Assembly: GCF_022179545.1 (NCBI RefSeq)
Contig: NZ_AP025518.1
Span: 496,001 to 560,000 of the forward strand
Direction: 5' to 3'
DNA length: 64,000 nt
Source of the DNA: Mycolicibacterium fortuitum subsp. fortuitum
GTDB taxonomy: Bacteria; Actinomycetota; Actinomycetes; Mycobacteriales; Mycobacteriaceae
The position numbers were made by a program, and so were the translations under genes. Below the pieces are notes generated by a model. The model ran no database searches, had not been told where the DNA came from, and was given only the letters and a program-made list of their open reading frames with translations. Shown here in pieces: positions 26,940-34,284 of this stretch; within the stretch, counting starts at the first letter, position 1, and each line of letters opens with the position of its first letter.

Positions 26940-27478
26940 ACTTCTCCGGCGGCTGGGTAGGTGACTGTGCCGGCAGGTCCGACGACGCCGCCGGCGCTGA
27001 GTTGCGCAGTATCTACATGACCGGGGCCGATGATGTGACGCACGGTCTCGTTGTGGGAGATCAGGTGATCGGCGATGATTCGCCGATGACACCGCCACCA
27101 CACCGCCTCCGAGCACATCACGGCGATTCGTGAGGTACGTGCCCACTCGCGCAACTCTGAGAGCGCGCTCCGGAAGTCGTCGGACATCGCATGGTCGGCA
27201 TAGTTGTGGAAGCTGCGGTTCTTCCACCACCCATTGACCTCGAAGGGCACTTCCGTGCTCACGGTACGGCGGCCGGTCAACGCCTGCGCGTACCGATATC
27301 CGACACCCGCGTCGCCCAGCGAAGCCGAGAGCCTGTCCTGGTCGAACTGCGGATATCGGGTGGAGCCGGGCAGTTTACGAACGTCAACGATCAACTGGAC
27401 GCCGCTGTCGCGCAGCAGGTCCGCGAACTCGGCGAAGGTTCGCGTGGAGTGTCCGATCGTGAAGATGGGTTCACTCAT
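26936..27478 (-). CDS. DUF488-family protein
   Basis: 180 residues: FTIGHSTRTFAEFADLL, VDVRKLPGSTRYPQFDQ and VMCSEAVWWRCHRRIIADHL are the DUF488 landmarks, with conserved Cys, His and Arg that suggest a catalytic pocket. Its biochemical activity is not established. It overlaps the TUDOR-like gene upstream by 8 bp and the ATL gene downstream by 4 bp, so the three form one translational unit. Confidence 0.9.
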   Translation of the reverse strand: MSEPIFTIGHSTRTFAEFADLLRDSGVQLIVDVRKLPGSTRYPQFDQDRLSASLGDAGVGYRYAQALTGRRTVSTEVPFEVNGWWKNRSFHNYADHAMSDDFRSALSELREWARTSRIAVMCSEAVWWRCHRRIIADHLISHNETVRHIIGPGHVDTAQLSAGGVVGPAGTVTYPAAGEV

Positions 27479-27686
27479 CGACGAGCCGCAGGGCGCTGCC
27501 CTTGTGGGCGGCGATGTGGTCGGTCTTGTCGCTCTTGATCTCGTACTGCGGATCGTCCGCTGAGGCCCGACGGGTGTGGCCCTTGTACTCGAAATCCTGT
27601 GTGTGGACCTTCGTCACCGTGCCGGAGACATGCCCGGCTTCCGAGTTCCACATCACGTGGTCACCGACATTGAATGTGTCAGGCAT
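27471..27686 (-). CDS. DUF2945 (hypervirulence-associated TUDOR-like) small protein
   Basis: 71 residues: FNVGDHVMWNSEAGHVSGTVTKVHTQDFEYKGHTRRAS-type SH3-like barrel followed by PQYEIKSDKTDHIAAHKGSALRLV, typical of DUF2945. Such proteins are predicted to bind other proteins or DNA. Same strand and overlapping with the DUF488 gene; 66 bp after the lactone oxidase stop. Confidence 0.88.
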   Translation of the reverse strand: MPDTFNVGDHVMWNSEAGHVSGTVTKVHTQDFEYKGHTRRASADDPQYEIKSDKTDHIAAHKGSALRLVDE

Positions 27687-27752
27687 CGCAACTCCCTATG
27701 ACGCTTGCATCATTCAATCATCGTCGCGGGCTGACGTTCGCCGTCATGGGGC

Positions 27753-29060
27753 CTAGTCTCCGAGAACTGATCGCAGGTAGTCGTTGGCGAACACCCGGTG
27801 CGGATCGAGTTGATCTCGGATGGCCAGGAAGTCGTCGAACCGCGGATAGCTGCCGCGAAGGTCGAGCGCGGTGCGGTTGTGCATCTTGCCCCAGTGCGGT
27901 CGTCCGTCGTAGCGACGCATGATTTGTTCGACGGCACCGAAGTACTCGGCCGGATCGTCACGGACATATCGGTGTACGGCGATGTAGGCGGTCGGCCGTC
28001 CGTAGGCCATGGACAACCAGTTGTCGTCGGCGGCGGTTGCGCGGACTTCGATCGGAAAGCCGATCCGCCAACCACGTTCGGAGATGACCCGGCGAACCTC
28101 CTCGAACGCATCCACCGCCAGCTCGTACGGGACCGCGTATTCCATCTCGCGGAAGCGCACCCGTCGCGGGGAGGTGAACACGCGATCGGACTGCTGGATG
28201 TGTTCGCGTTCGCCGGCGCACCTGACGACGGTTCTGTTCAGGGCGGGAACCGCTGCGGGAACCGCGCTGCCCAGTGCGCAGACCGCACCCAATACGGCGT
28301 TCTCGACCAGCTCTTGCTCGATCCGATGCCGCCACCGTGCCGCGCTCTTACCGCTGGAATCAGCGGGCAGTCTGGTGTTCGTCTTGGTCAGAGCGACCTC
28401 GGTGTGCGGAAGCCAGAAGAACTCGAAGTGGTCTGCCAGCGTCATGCGTTCGTCGAAGGAGTCGAGAACGTCGCGCAGTGGTTCGACTTTCTCCACGGCA
28501 CGGACGGCAAAGCCGGGGACGCATTGCAGGGTCACCTCGACGATGACTCCGAGTGCGCCGAGGCCGATGCGGGCCGCCGGCAGCAACTCGGGGTTGTGGT
28601 GTTCATCGATGTACAGCACCTGCCCGTCGCCCGTGACCAGGGTGAGGCCGACGACCTGGGTGGCCAGACCGCCGAATGATGCGCCGGTCCCGTGGGTTCC
28701 GGTGGAGATGGCCCCCGCGATGGTCTGCCGATCGATGTCGCCCATGTTCTCCAGTGCCAAACCGTATGCCGCCAAGAGTCGAGTGAGTTGCCAGAGTCGC
28801 GTTCCGCCACCCACTTTCACCTGCCGGCGGTCTGCGTCGACACCGATGAGTCCGCTGAGCCGGCTGAGATCGATCTGGATCTCGGGTGGCACCGCGATGC
28901 CCGAGAAGCTGTGACTGGCACCGACGGCCTTCAACCGCCGTCCGGCAGCAGCTGCTCCGGTGATGGCCTTCGCGACGTCGTCGGTCGATCCGGGCCGCAT
29001 CACCTGGGCGGGTCGGGCCGACTGGCTTCGGCCCCAGTTGGTCCAGCCGTGCCGACTCAC
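27753..29060 (-). CDS. FAD-linked sugar-lactone oxidase (D-arabinono/L-gulono-1,4-lactone type)
   Basis: 435 residues: N-terminal PCMH FAD domain (RPGSTDDVAKAI, AVGASHSFSGIAV, GDIDRQTIAGAISTGTHGTGASFGG) and C-terminal ALO domain ending HWGKMHNRTALDLR, PRFDDFLAIRDQLDPHRVF. The family oxidises aldono-1,4-lactones; the mycobacterial enzyme has been described as an L-gulono-lactone dehydrogenase. Overlaps by 4 bp the PLP enzyme gene upstream. Confidence 0.93.
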   Translation of the reverse strand: MSRHGWTNWGRSQSARPAQVMRPGSTDDVAKAITGAAAAGRRLKAVGASHSFSGIAVPPEIQIDLSRLSGLIGVDADRRQVKVGGGTRLWQLTRLLAAYGLALENMGDIDRQTIAGAISTGTHGTGASFGGLATQVVGLTLVTGDGQVLYIDEHHNPELLPAARIGLGALGVIVEVTLQCVPGFAVRAVEKVEPLRDVLDSFDERMTLADHFEFFWLPHTEVALTKTNTRLPADSSGKSAARWRHRIEQELVENAVLGAVCALGSAVPAAVPALNRTVVRCAGEREHIQQSDRVFTSPRRVRFREMEYAVPYELAVDAFEEVRRVISERGWRIGFPIEVRATAADDNWLSMAYGRPTAYIAVHRYVRDDPAEYFGAVEQIMRRYDGRPHWGKMHNRTALDLRGSYPRFDDFLAIRDQLDPHRVFANDYLRSVLGD

Positions 29061-30313
29061 AGGAAAGCCTTTCCCTCGCCGCGATAAGTGGGGACCTCGT
29101 CCACCGCCTGCCCGCGGCGCACCACGGTGAACTCGTCCACGTGCTCGCTGAGCTCACCGGCCTTGCTGTGGCGGAACCACACCCGATCTCCCACCCGCAA
29201 TGTCGCCGCTGCCGTGCCGGCCACCGGGGTCTGTACCTCACCGGCCATCTCCGCGGGCAGAAGACGCAGGCCCTGAGGCCAAACCGGCAGGGGGACACGG
29301 TCTTTGCCCGGTGGACCCGAGGCGATCCATCCGCCACCGAGCAGCGTCACAATGTGCGGTGCCGCCTTGCGGACCACGGGCAGTGCGAACGACGCCGCAG
29401 GTGCCGGGCTGAACGCTCGGTAGGAGTCGAAAAGGTGCGATCCGAAAAGCCCACTGCCCGCCGCCACTTCGGTCACGGACGGGTCTGATGAAGTGAATTC
29501 GAGCGAACCGGTTCCGCCACCGTTGACGAACTCCAGGTCAGAGATACTGCGCACCGCGGCCACCGCGCTGCGGCGACGGTCCAGTAACTCCTGTTTGGAT
29601 CGCCGCTGGACCCAACGCACCGCCCCGGATCGCAGCCTGCTCCCGGGTACCGCATCACCGACACCGGCGATCTGGGCCTCATAGCTCATCAGGCCGACGA
29701 GCGTGAAACCTTGCCGCGCGGTGATCGCCTCGGCGAGCACCCGAGCCTGCTCAGCAGTATGAATCGGCGAGCGCCGCACCCCGAGGTGACCGAGCCCGGG
29801 CGGTCGCCACGACGCATCGAGGTCGAGGCAGACCCGCAAGACCTCCCGGGACCGCGCGGGCGCCACCCGGTCCACAAGGTCGAGTTGCTCGACCGAATCC
29901 ACCATGAGGGTGACGCGGGCAGCCAACTCGGGAGACCGTGCCAGACGTGCAATGGCGGCCCGGTCGACAGTCGGATAGGCCACGACGACATCGCCGACCG
30001 GCGGATACAGGTCGTCGCCTTCGGCGAGCCACAATGCCTCGGCCAGGGTGTAGGCCAGCACCCCGGCGTATCCGTCCAATGCGAGAACAGCGTCGAGGAC
30101 CGCGCGTGACCGCACCGATTTCGATGCCACCCGGACCGGCGTCGTGCCGGCACGCCGCCGCAGGTCATGCGCGTTGTATGCCAGCGCATCGAGATCTAGC
30201 ACCGCCAATGGCGGATCAAGCTCGGCGGTGGCTTCGGTCAGCAGCGGCCAGTATTCGTCCGGGGACTCCCAGGTGCCGGGACGCTCAGGGGGTGCTGAGA
30301 GATCGATCGACAT
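29057..30313 (-). CDS. PLP-dependent amino acid deaminase/aldolase (alanine-racemase fold)
   Basis: 418 residues from ATG 30313. The PLP Lys lies in RVASKSVRSRAVL within the fold-III barrel; the C-terminal D-threonine aldolase-like beta domain contains TLLGGGWIASGPP and VGDRVWFRHSKAGELSEHVDEF, the metal-binding His/Asp region. It probably acts on a D-hydroxy amino acid. Coupled (ATGA) to the lactone oxidase, an arrangement that recurs in actinobacteria. The AraC gene is divergent, 89 bp away. Confidence 0.88.
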   Translation of the reverse strand: MSIDLSAPPERPGTWESPDEYWPLLTEATAELDPPLAVLDLDALAYNAHDLRRRAGTTPVRVASKSVRSRAVLDAVLALDGYAGVLAYTLAEALWLAEGDDLYPPVGDVVVAYPTVDRAAIARLARSPELAARVTLMVDSVEQLDLVDRVAPARSREVLRVCLDLDASWRPPGLGHLGVRRSPIHTAEQARVLAEAITARQGFTLVGLMSYEAQIAGVGDAVPGSRLRSGAVRWVQRRSKQELLDRRRSAVAAVRSISDLEFVNGGGTGSLEFTSSDPSVTEVAAGSGLFGSHLFDSYRAFSPAPAASFALPVVRKAAPHIVTLLGGGWIASGPPGKDRVPLPVWPQGLRLLPAEMAGEVQTPVAGTAAATLRVGDRVWFRHSKAGELSEHVDEFTVVRRGQAVDEVPTYRGEGKAFL

Positions 30314-30402
30314 GGCTGCGGAGTTAACCGGGCCAGGCCATGTGCGGGCGAGGGTTGTCGCGACCACAATGGGGGTCAAACCGGACAACAGCAGGAGGTC
30401 GC

Positions 30403-31443
30403 GTGAATCGCTCGGACCGGTCGAGTGCCGGTAGCACCGCCTCCATACCGACCTCTGTGCTGGTCAACGTGGTCGACGTCGCCGAGCGCGCGAATCTTCC
30501 GGTGGACCGCTGGCTCACCGCGGCAGGCCTCGGCGAGATTCAGCTGCGCTCGCCCGAGGCGCGGGTGTCCTTTCGGCAGGCGGCGGACTTCCTGCGTCGT
30601 GCGGTGCGGGCGATGCCCGACCGCGGCCTCGGTATCGAAGTGGGCTCGCGCGACATGTACCTCTCGTTCGGGGTTCTCGCACTGGCCGTGCGTTCTTCCG
30701 AAACGCTTTCCGCAGCCATGGATATCGGCCTCGAGTTGCATCAGACCACCGGCAGCTTGATGGACATCGATGTTCAATTCCTCGACGGAATCTCGGCACT
30801 TCGCGCCCGTGAACGATCCCCGGAACCCGTGATTCTGCCGTTTCTGTGCGAGGAGTTGTTCTGCAGCATCCTCGTCATGATCAGGTCGGTGTTGGAGGAC
30901 ACCCGCGCGGTTCCGGAGTACGTCCAGTTCAGTTATTCAGCTCCGCGATATGCGCATCTGTACCGCGAATTTTTCGGCTGTCCGGTCTTGTTCGACGCCG
31001 ACGCGAACCGGCTGGCGTTATCGCAACGCCTGCTGGAACGTCCTCTGCCGGGGCGTGACCCGTCCACGCACGCGGTGGCAGTGGCGGCCTGTCGCAACAT
31101 GCTCGACAAGACCGAGTACCGTGACGACCTCGTGTTCGCGGTGGAGACGATGCTGCGCGACAGCCTGCGGGATCCGCCGACGATGTCCCGGGTCGCTGCG
31201 CGCCTGAACATGACCGAGCGCACATTGCGTCGTCGACTCGGTTCCAGTGGCGAACGATTCAGCGCCCTACGTGACCGTCTCCGCAGCGAACAAGCGACGC
31301 GGCTCATCCGAGAGACCGCACTGCCGATCCACCGGATCGCGGCCGAGGTGGGTTTCGAAGACGCCCGCGAATTCCGCCGGGCCTACATCAGGTGGACAGG
31401 ACACACGCCGACCCACGAACGGTCTGCAGATCGCACGAATTAG
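30403..31443 (+). CDS. AraC-family transcriptional regulator
   Basis: 346 residues from GTG 30403, which has a CAGGAGG ribosome site. N-terminal arabinose-binding-like domain (PF12625 type; SFRQAADFLRRAVRAMPDRGLGIEVG) and two C-terminal HTHs (MSRVAARLNMTERTLRRRLGSSGERF and IHRIAAEVGFEDAREFRRAYIRWTG). Divergent from the PLP-enzyme/lactone-oxidase operon, its likely target. Confidence 0.92.
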   Translation: MNRSDRSSAGSTASIPTSVLVNVVDVAERANLPVDRWLTAAGLGEIQLRSPEARVSFRQAADFLRRAVRAMPDRGLGIEVGSRDMYLSFGVLALAVRSSETLSAAMDIGLELHQTTGSLMDIDVQFLDGISALRARERSPEPVILPFLCEELFCSILVMIRSVLEDTRAVPEYVQFSYSAPRYAHLYREFFGCPVLFDADANRLALSQRLLERPLPGRDPSTHAVAVAACRNMLDKTEYRDDLVFAVETMLRDSLRDPPTMSRVAARLNMTERTLRRRLGSSGERFSALRDRLRSEQATRLIRETALPIHRIAAEVGFEDAREFRRAYIRWTGHTPTHERSADRTN

Positions 31444-31540
31444 CTTGCCTGTGCGGGTTGTTGGACTGATGTGGTCTCGCGGCTTAGCTGCACCGTCACG
31501 CGCAAACCGCCGGCATCGCGCGGGATGAGTGTGAGGGTCT

Positions 31541-31714
31541 TGTCTGCCGGACTTCCCGGACCCGGCTACCGCACGCGATCCGCTCATCGACACCTCGAAA
31601 ATGCGTGGCGACGTGAGCGCCGGCAGCATTCCCGAGCTGCAGCCGGCGGTGGACGCATGCCATGACTTCTTCACCGCCGCGCTGCCGCCGTTGGGAACTG
31701 GCCGTCCGGGCTGA
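31541..31714 (+). pseudogene. Truncated secreted protein of the 'MRxHGVPDFPDP' type
   Basis: A plus-strand frame reads LPDFPDPATARDPLIDTSK, then SIPELQPAVDACHDFFTAALPPLG and a stop. This matches the C-terminal half of small actinobacterial lipoproteins whose core is GVPDFPDP...P.fqaA...C..lLP. The signal peptide and N-terminus are absent (a stop lies at 31532-31534), so it is a 5'-truncated remnant. A strong hairpin follows 45 bp downstream. Confidence 0.5.
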
Positions 31715-31758
31715 CAACGGAACGTTCGAGTTGAGAACGCTGTGTCGATCATCGAACG

Positions 31759-31786
31759 CACCGCTGAGCCGAAAGGCTCAGCGGTG
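31759..31786 (+). terminator. Perfect hairpin terminator
   Basis: CACCGCTGAGCC, loop GAAA, GGCTCAGCGGTG: a 12-bp perfect stem closed by a GNRA-type tetraloop. It lies after the truncated lipoprotein remnant and may be its surviving terminator, or that of the AraC gene further up. Confidence 0.75.
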
Positions 31787-32023
31787 TCCCGCCCAGAAAA
31801 TCGCTGGGGCCTGTGGCAACGTGCTGTTACCGTGACGGCGTGACCATGTTCTGCGACGACTTTGTGCTGCTCGCCGGGATGCACGACGCATCCACGGCGA
31901 GCTTGTCGTGCGCGCGCACTGGCGCCACCAGAGGTATTGCCCGGCAGTCGGTTGAGCGCGCCGGCCGCAAGCGCGGGACCGAAGACCAATCTCACAAATC
32001 TCTCAACCTCCCTGTTGTCGCTG

Positions 32024-32049
32024 GCAGGAACGCCGCCTGACGTTCCTGC
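32024..32049. terminator. Hairpin upstream of the tRNA array
   Basis: GCAGGAACG pairs perfectly with CGTTCCTGC across an 8-nt loop. No gene ends just before it, so it could be a terminator of unrecognised transcription or an insulating hairpin. Confidence 0.4.
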
Positions 32050-32175
32050 AGTTCCCCATGCCTAAAGCCGTTGGCGTGCGGCGCATTACGCCGAAAAATT
32101 CTCTCGACAATCAATCTTGCGAGGGCGCATTCTGTTGGCCCGCAGGATCTTTTACAAATACACAATGCGACATAC

Positions 32176-32260
32176 GCGCTCGTGGCGGAACTGGAAGACG
32201 CGCCCGGCTCAGACCCGGGTGTCCTACACGGGCATGCAGGTTCAACTCCTGCCGAGCGCA
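32176..32260 (+). tRNA. tRNA-Leu (anticodon CAG)
   Basis: Acceptor stem GCGCTCG/CGAGCGC, D-arm with GTGGCGGAACTGG, anticodon stem CCCGG/CCGGG with loop CTCAGAC, long class II variable arm (about TGTCCTACACGGGCA), T-arm GCAGG TTCAACT CCTGC. Length 85 nt. No CCA is encoded. First gene of the array. Confidence 0.92.
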
Positions 32261-32276
32261 CTATCGGGTAGTACCC

Positions 32277-32351
32277 GCGCCGTTAGCTGAGTTGGGATAG
32301 CACCAGACTCTTAATCTGGGGACGGAGGATCGAAACCTCCACGGCGCACCA
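32277..32351 (+). tRNA. tRNA-Lys (anticodon CTT)
   Basis: Acceptor GCGCCGT/ACGGCGC, D-arm TAGCTGAGTTGGGATAGCA, anticodon stem CCAGA/TCTGG with loop CTCTTAA, T-arm GGAGG-ATCGAAA-CCTCC. The 3' CCA is encoded. It begins 16 bp after tRNA-Leu. Confidence 0.92.
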
Positions 32352-32384
32352 GCATCTCACCTCTTCCCGAGGTACGTCAGACCG

Positions 32385-32461
32385 TGCGCGGTAGGACAGT
32401 TCGGTAGTCCGCCGGGCTCATAACCCGGAAGTCGGTGGTTCGAATCCACCTCGCGCAACCA
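32385..32461 (+). tRNA. tRNA-Met (anticodon CAT), initiator-like
   Basis: Acceptor TGCGCGG/TCGCGCA (T1-A72, G7-T66), D-loop AGTTCGGTA, anticodon stem CCGGG/CCCGG around loop CTCATAA, T-arm GGTGG TTCGAAT CCACC, encoded CCA. Three consecutive G-C pairs at 29-31/39-41 are the hallmark of initiator tRNA, but position 1-72 is a weak U-A pair rather than the usual C-A mismatch. It may therefore act as an accessory initiator. Confidence 0.9.
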
Positions 32462-32498
32462 GAAGTCCGTATCAGAACCAGAAAGGAGGCACGCGGCC

Positions 32499-33029
32499 AT
32501 GAGGCACTTTCGTCAACATGTCAGCCGTCAGCAGGCTGTCACGGTGTACAACGCCGACTACCGCGTGCTGACCCAGGTGACCTGGCAGGAGGCTATACGG
32601 CTGCTGCTGCGGGGTTCGGTCTACGTGATCGAGCGCCACAGCCCGGCCGTGCACATACACAGCCCGTCGACGGTCATCGAGCTGCCGGCGTCGGTGGCGC
32701 TGTATGAGTACGTTCACATGCCGTATCGAGCAGGTCATCGAGCCGGGCGTGCCGGGGTGCTGGAGCGGGACAACTACACCTGTGCCTACTGCGGCGGACG
32801 CGGAGACACCCTCGACCACGTCGTACCTGAGTCGCGCGGCGGCCAGAACACCTGGCTGAATCTCGTCGCTGCGTGCGCGCCGTGCAACGGACGCAAGGGA
32901 AATCGGACTCCGGAAGAGGCGGGGATGCGGTTGTTCTGGGAACCGTACGAGCCGCGCGCGCGGGAGCGCTACCGCGTGCCCGCTTGGCCTGAGCGCGTCG
33001 CCTCACGGGCGGGGCGGAGGACACTGTGA
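32499..33029 (+). CDS. HNH endonuclease inside the tRNA array
   Basis: 176 residues. The C-terminal half is an HNH domain with zinc-ribbon CAYCGG (about residue 94), catalytic DHVVPESRGG, LNLVAACAPCNGRKGNRTP giving the N and second CxxC. The N-terminal half (QAVTVYNADYRVLTQVTWQEAIRLLLRG) is the short domain common in actinobacterial and actinophage HNH proteins. An AAAGGAGG ribosome site precedes the ATG. It sits between tRNA-Met and tRNA-Gln, as in mobile tRNA arrays; it may act in homing, or as a genuine host HNH nuclease. Confidence 0.9.
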   Translation: MRHFRQHVSRQQAVTVYNADYRVLTQVTWQEAIRLLLRGSVYVIERHSPAVHIHSPSTVIELPASVALYEYVHMPYRAGHRAGRAGVLERDNYTCAYCGGRGDTLDHVVPESRGGQNTWLNLVAACAPCNGRKGNRTPEEAGMRLFWEPYEPRARERYRVPAWPERVASRAGRRTL

Positions 33030-33056
33030 GCGGGTGTCGTCCGTCCCGCCAACCAT

Positions 33057-33130
33057 TGCCCGCTAGCACAACTGGTAGCTGCGTCTGGTTCTGAACCAGA
33101 AGGTTTCAGGGTCGAATCCTGGGCGGGCAG
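33057..33130 (+). tRNA. tRNA-Gln (anticodon CTG)
   Basis: Acceptor TGCCCGC/GCGGGCA, D-arm AGCACAACTGGTAGCT, anticodon stem TCTGG/CCAGA with loop TTCTGAA, T-arm with loop GTCGAAT. Position 54 is G instead of the nearly universal T, and the first T-stem pair is T-G. No CCA encoded. A fragment of this tRNA recurs at 21541. Confidence 0.88.
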
Positions 33131-33147
33131 CCCACCCACGTGTCCAT

Positions 33148-33221
33148 GCCCCTGTAGCTCAATCGGACAGAGCGTCGTCCTCCGACGGCGAAGGTTGACG
33201 GTTCGAGTCCGTCCAGGGGCG
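33148..33221 (+). tRNA. tRNA-Arg (anticodon CCG)
   Basis: Acceptor GCCCCTG/CAGGGGC (perfect), D-arm TAGCTCAATCGGACAGAGC, anticodon stem TCGTC/GGCGA (one T-G) around loop CTCCGAC, T-arm GACGG TTCGAGT CCGTC. No CCA encoded. Confidence 0.88.
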
Positions 33222-33232
33222 CGGCACAGGAA

Positions 33233-33306
33233 GCCCGCGTAGCTCAAACGGAGAGAGCGCCTGCTTACGAAGCAGGAGGTTGCTGGTTCGAGTCCAGCCG
33301 CGGGTG
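33233..33306 (+). tRNA. tRNA-Arg (anticodon ACG)
   Basis: Acceptor GCCCGCG/CGCGGGT (G1-T72 wobble), D-arm TAGCTCAAACGGAGAGAGC, anticodon stem CCTGC/GCAGG with loop TTACGAA, T-arm GCTGG TTCGAGT CCAGC. The A34 would need deamination to inosine. No CCA encoded. Last gene of the array, 11 bp after tRNA-Arg(CCG). Confidence 0.9.
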
Positions 33307-33329
33307 CAAACGGTGAACATGGGCATTTC

Positions 33330-33343
33330 TAGAACACGTTCCA
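33330..33343. promoter_or_regulatory. KstR-type operator TAGAACACGTTCCA
   Basis: The 14-mer fits the KstR consensus TNNAACNNGTTNNA at every fixed position and lies 22 bp before the start of the deazaflavin-dependent nitroreductase-like gene. KstR represses the mycobacterial cholesterol-degradation regulon. The site is seen directly; regulation is inferred. Confidence 0.65.
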
Positions 33344-33365
33344 TTTTTGTGGTTACGGTTGATGC

Positions 33366-33842
33366 ATGACCGAGGGGGTTACGTCCGAGACGTACAGAGA
33401 GCTGTCCCAAGACGGGGTGAATGCCCACAACAACCGAATGATCGCCTTGCTCAGGGCCAACGGCGGTGTAGTCCCCGGACTCCCGGATTCGGAGATGCGT
33501 GTGCTGATCTTGACGATCAAGGGAGCCAGGTCGGGCCTCCACCGCCCGACGCCCTTGGGCTACATCGAACACCAGGGGCGCTATTACGTCGCGGGATCGA
33601 ATGGCGGGCAGGAATCTCCACCGGCTTGGATCTTCAACGTCCGCGCGAACCCCTCGGTGACCGCCGAGATCGCAGGCGAGTCTCACCTGGCCACTGTCCG
33701 CGAACTCGACCCCGACGAACGCGAGGACATCTTCGCTGTCATGGTGGCAAAACACCCGTTCTTCGGTGACTATCAGGCCGCTATGCGGCGCAGGATTCCT
33801 GTCTTCGAGGTGGTGCGGATGTCGGCGCCCACCGAGCGCTGA
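33366..33842 (+). CDS. F420-dependent nitroreductase/quinone reductase family (Ddn-like)
   Basis: 158 residues of the split-barrel deazaflavin-dependent family: VLILTIKGARSGLHRPTPLGYIEHQGRYYVAGSNGG is the F420-binding core, followed by PPAWIFNVRANPSVTAEI and VVAKHPFFGDYQ. Such enzymes reduce quinones, nitroaromatics or enones with F420H2. The KstR-like site in its promoter points to steroid metabolism. Confidence 0.92.
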   Translation: MTEGVTSETYRELSQDGVNAHNNRMIALLRANGGVVPGLPDSEMRVLILTIKGARSGLHRPTPLGYIEHQGRYYVAGSNGGQESPPAWIFNVRANPSVTAEIAGESHLATVRELDPDEREDIFAVMVAKHPFFGDYQAAMRRRIPVFEVVRMSAPTER

Positions 33843-34003
33843 CAGGCGGTCGCGAACCACGTCGTACAACGTCTCGGCGGGCGCCCTGCGTTGCAGGACC
33901 TGGCGGATCCCACGCGCACACAAGTATCGCCAGGCGAATAGGACCGGCGCTGAACGGGCATTGCTCTAAAACTGGAGGACAACACGAGGACGAGGAATGC
34001 GCC

Positions 34004-34255
34004 ATGACAATTTCGGCTGACGATGTACGACGGCTACTGGCATCGGATGTGGACGACGCCGTGCTGGTCCTGGTCCAGGGCCACACCGACGTGATTGCCG
34101 CTGCGCAACTGGACTCGGACGACTATCGCGGAGCGCTACGCGTAGCTTCCCGGTCCGATCTGGTCAGCCGGGCCCACGGAGCGCAGATGTCCGAGGAACA
34201 AATGGCCGAGGAGGCGGCGAAGCTGGATTCGACGGTGTCGAATCTCGGTGCGTAG
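34004..34255 (+). CDS. Conserved-looking small protein of unknown function
   Basis: 83 residues, acidic, helical, with no signal or TM segment: MTISADDVRRLLASDVDDAVLVLVQG, later SDLVSRAHGAQMSEEQMAEEAAKLDSTVSNLG. An aggaatg ribosome site precedes the ATG. No family recognised; the composition and codon bias support a real gene. Confidence 0.7.
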   Translation: MTISADDVRRLLASDVDDAVLVLVQGHTDVIAAAQLDSDDYRGALRVASRSDLVSRAHGAQMSEEQMAEEAAKLDSTVSNLGA

Positions 34256-34284
34256 CAGTTATTTTCGCGGCTCAGCCCGTGGGC

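Larger units (their letters stand above)
31715..32175. other. Gene-free stretch before the tRNA array
   Basis: About 460 bp without a supported gene. It holds two hairpins (31759-31786 and 32024-32049) and an AT-richer segment (about 32095-32170, aaaaattctctcgacaatc and tttacaaatacacaatgcg) that probably carries the promoter of the tRNA array: TTTACA near 32150 with TACACAATG downstream. Confidence 0.5.

Noticed and set aside
31992..32261. 89-codon frame through tRNA-Leu
   Set aside because: It runs antisense through a well-formed tRNA; a chance frame.
32176..33306. Prophage
   Set aside because: tRNAs and HNH are phage-like, but no integrase, capsid, portal, terminase or lysis gene is in the window.
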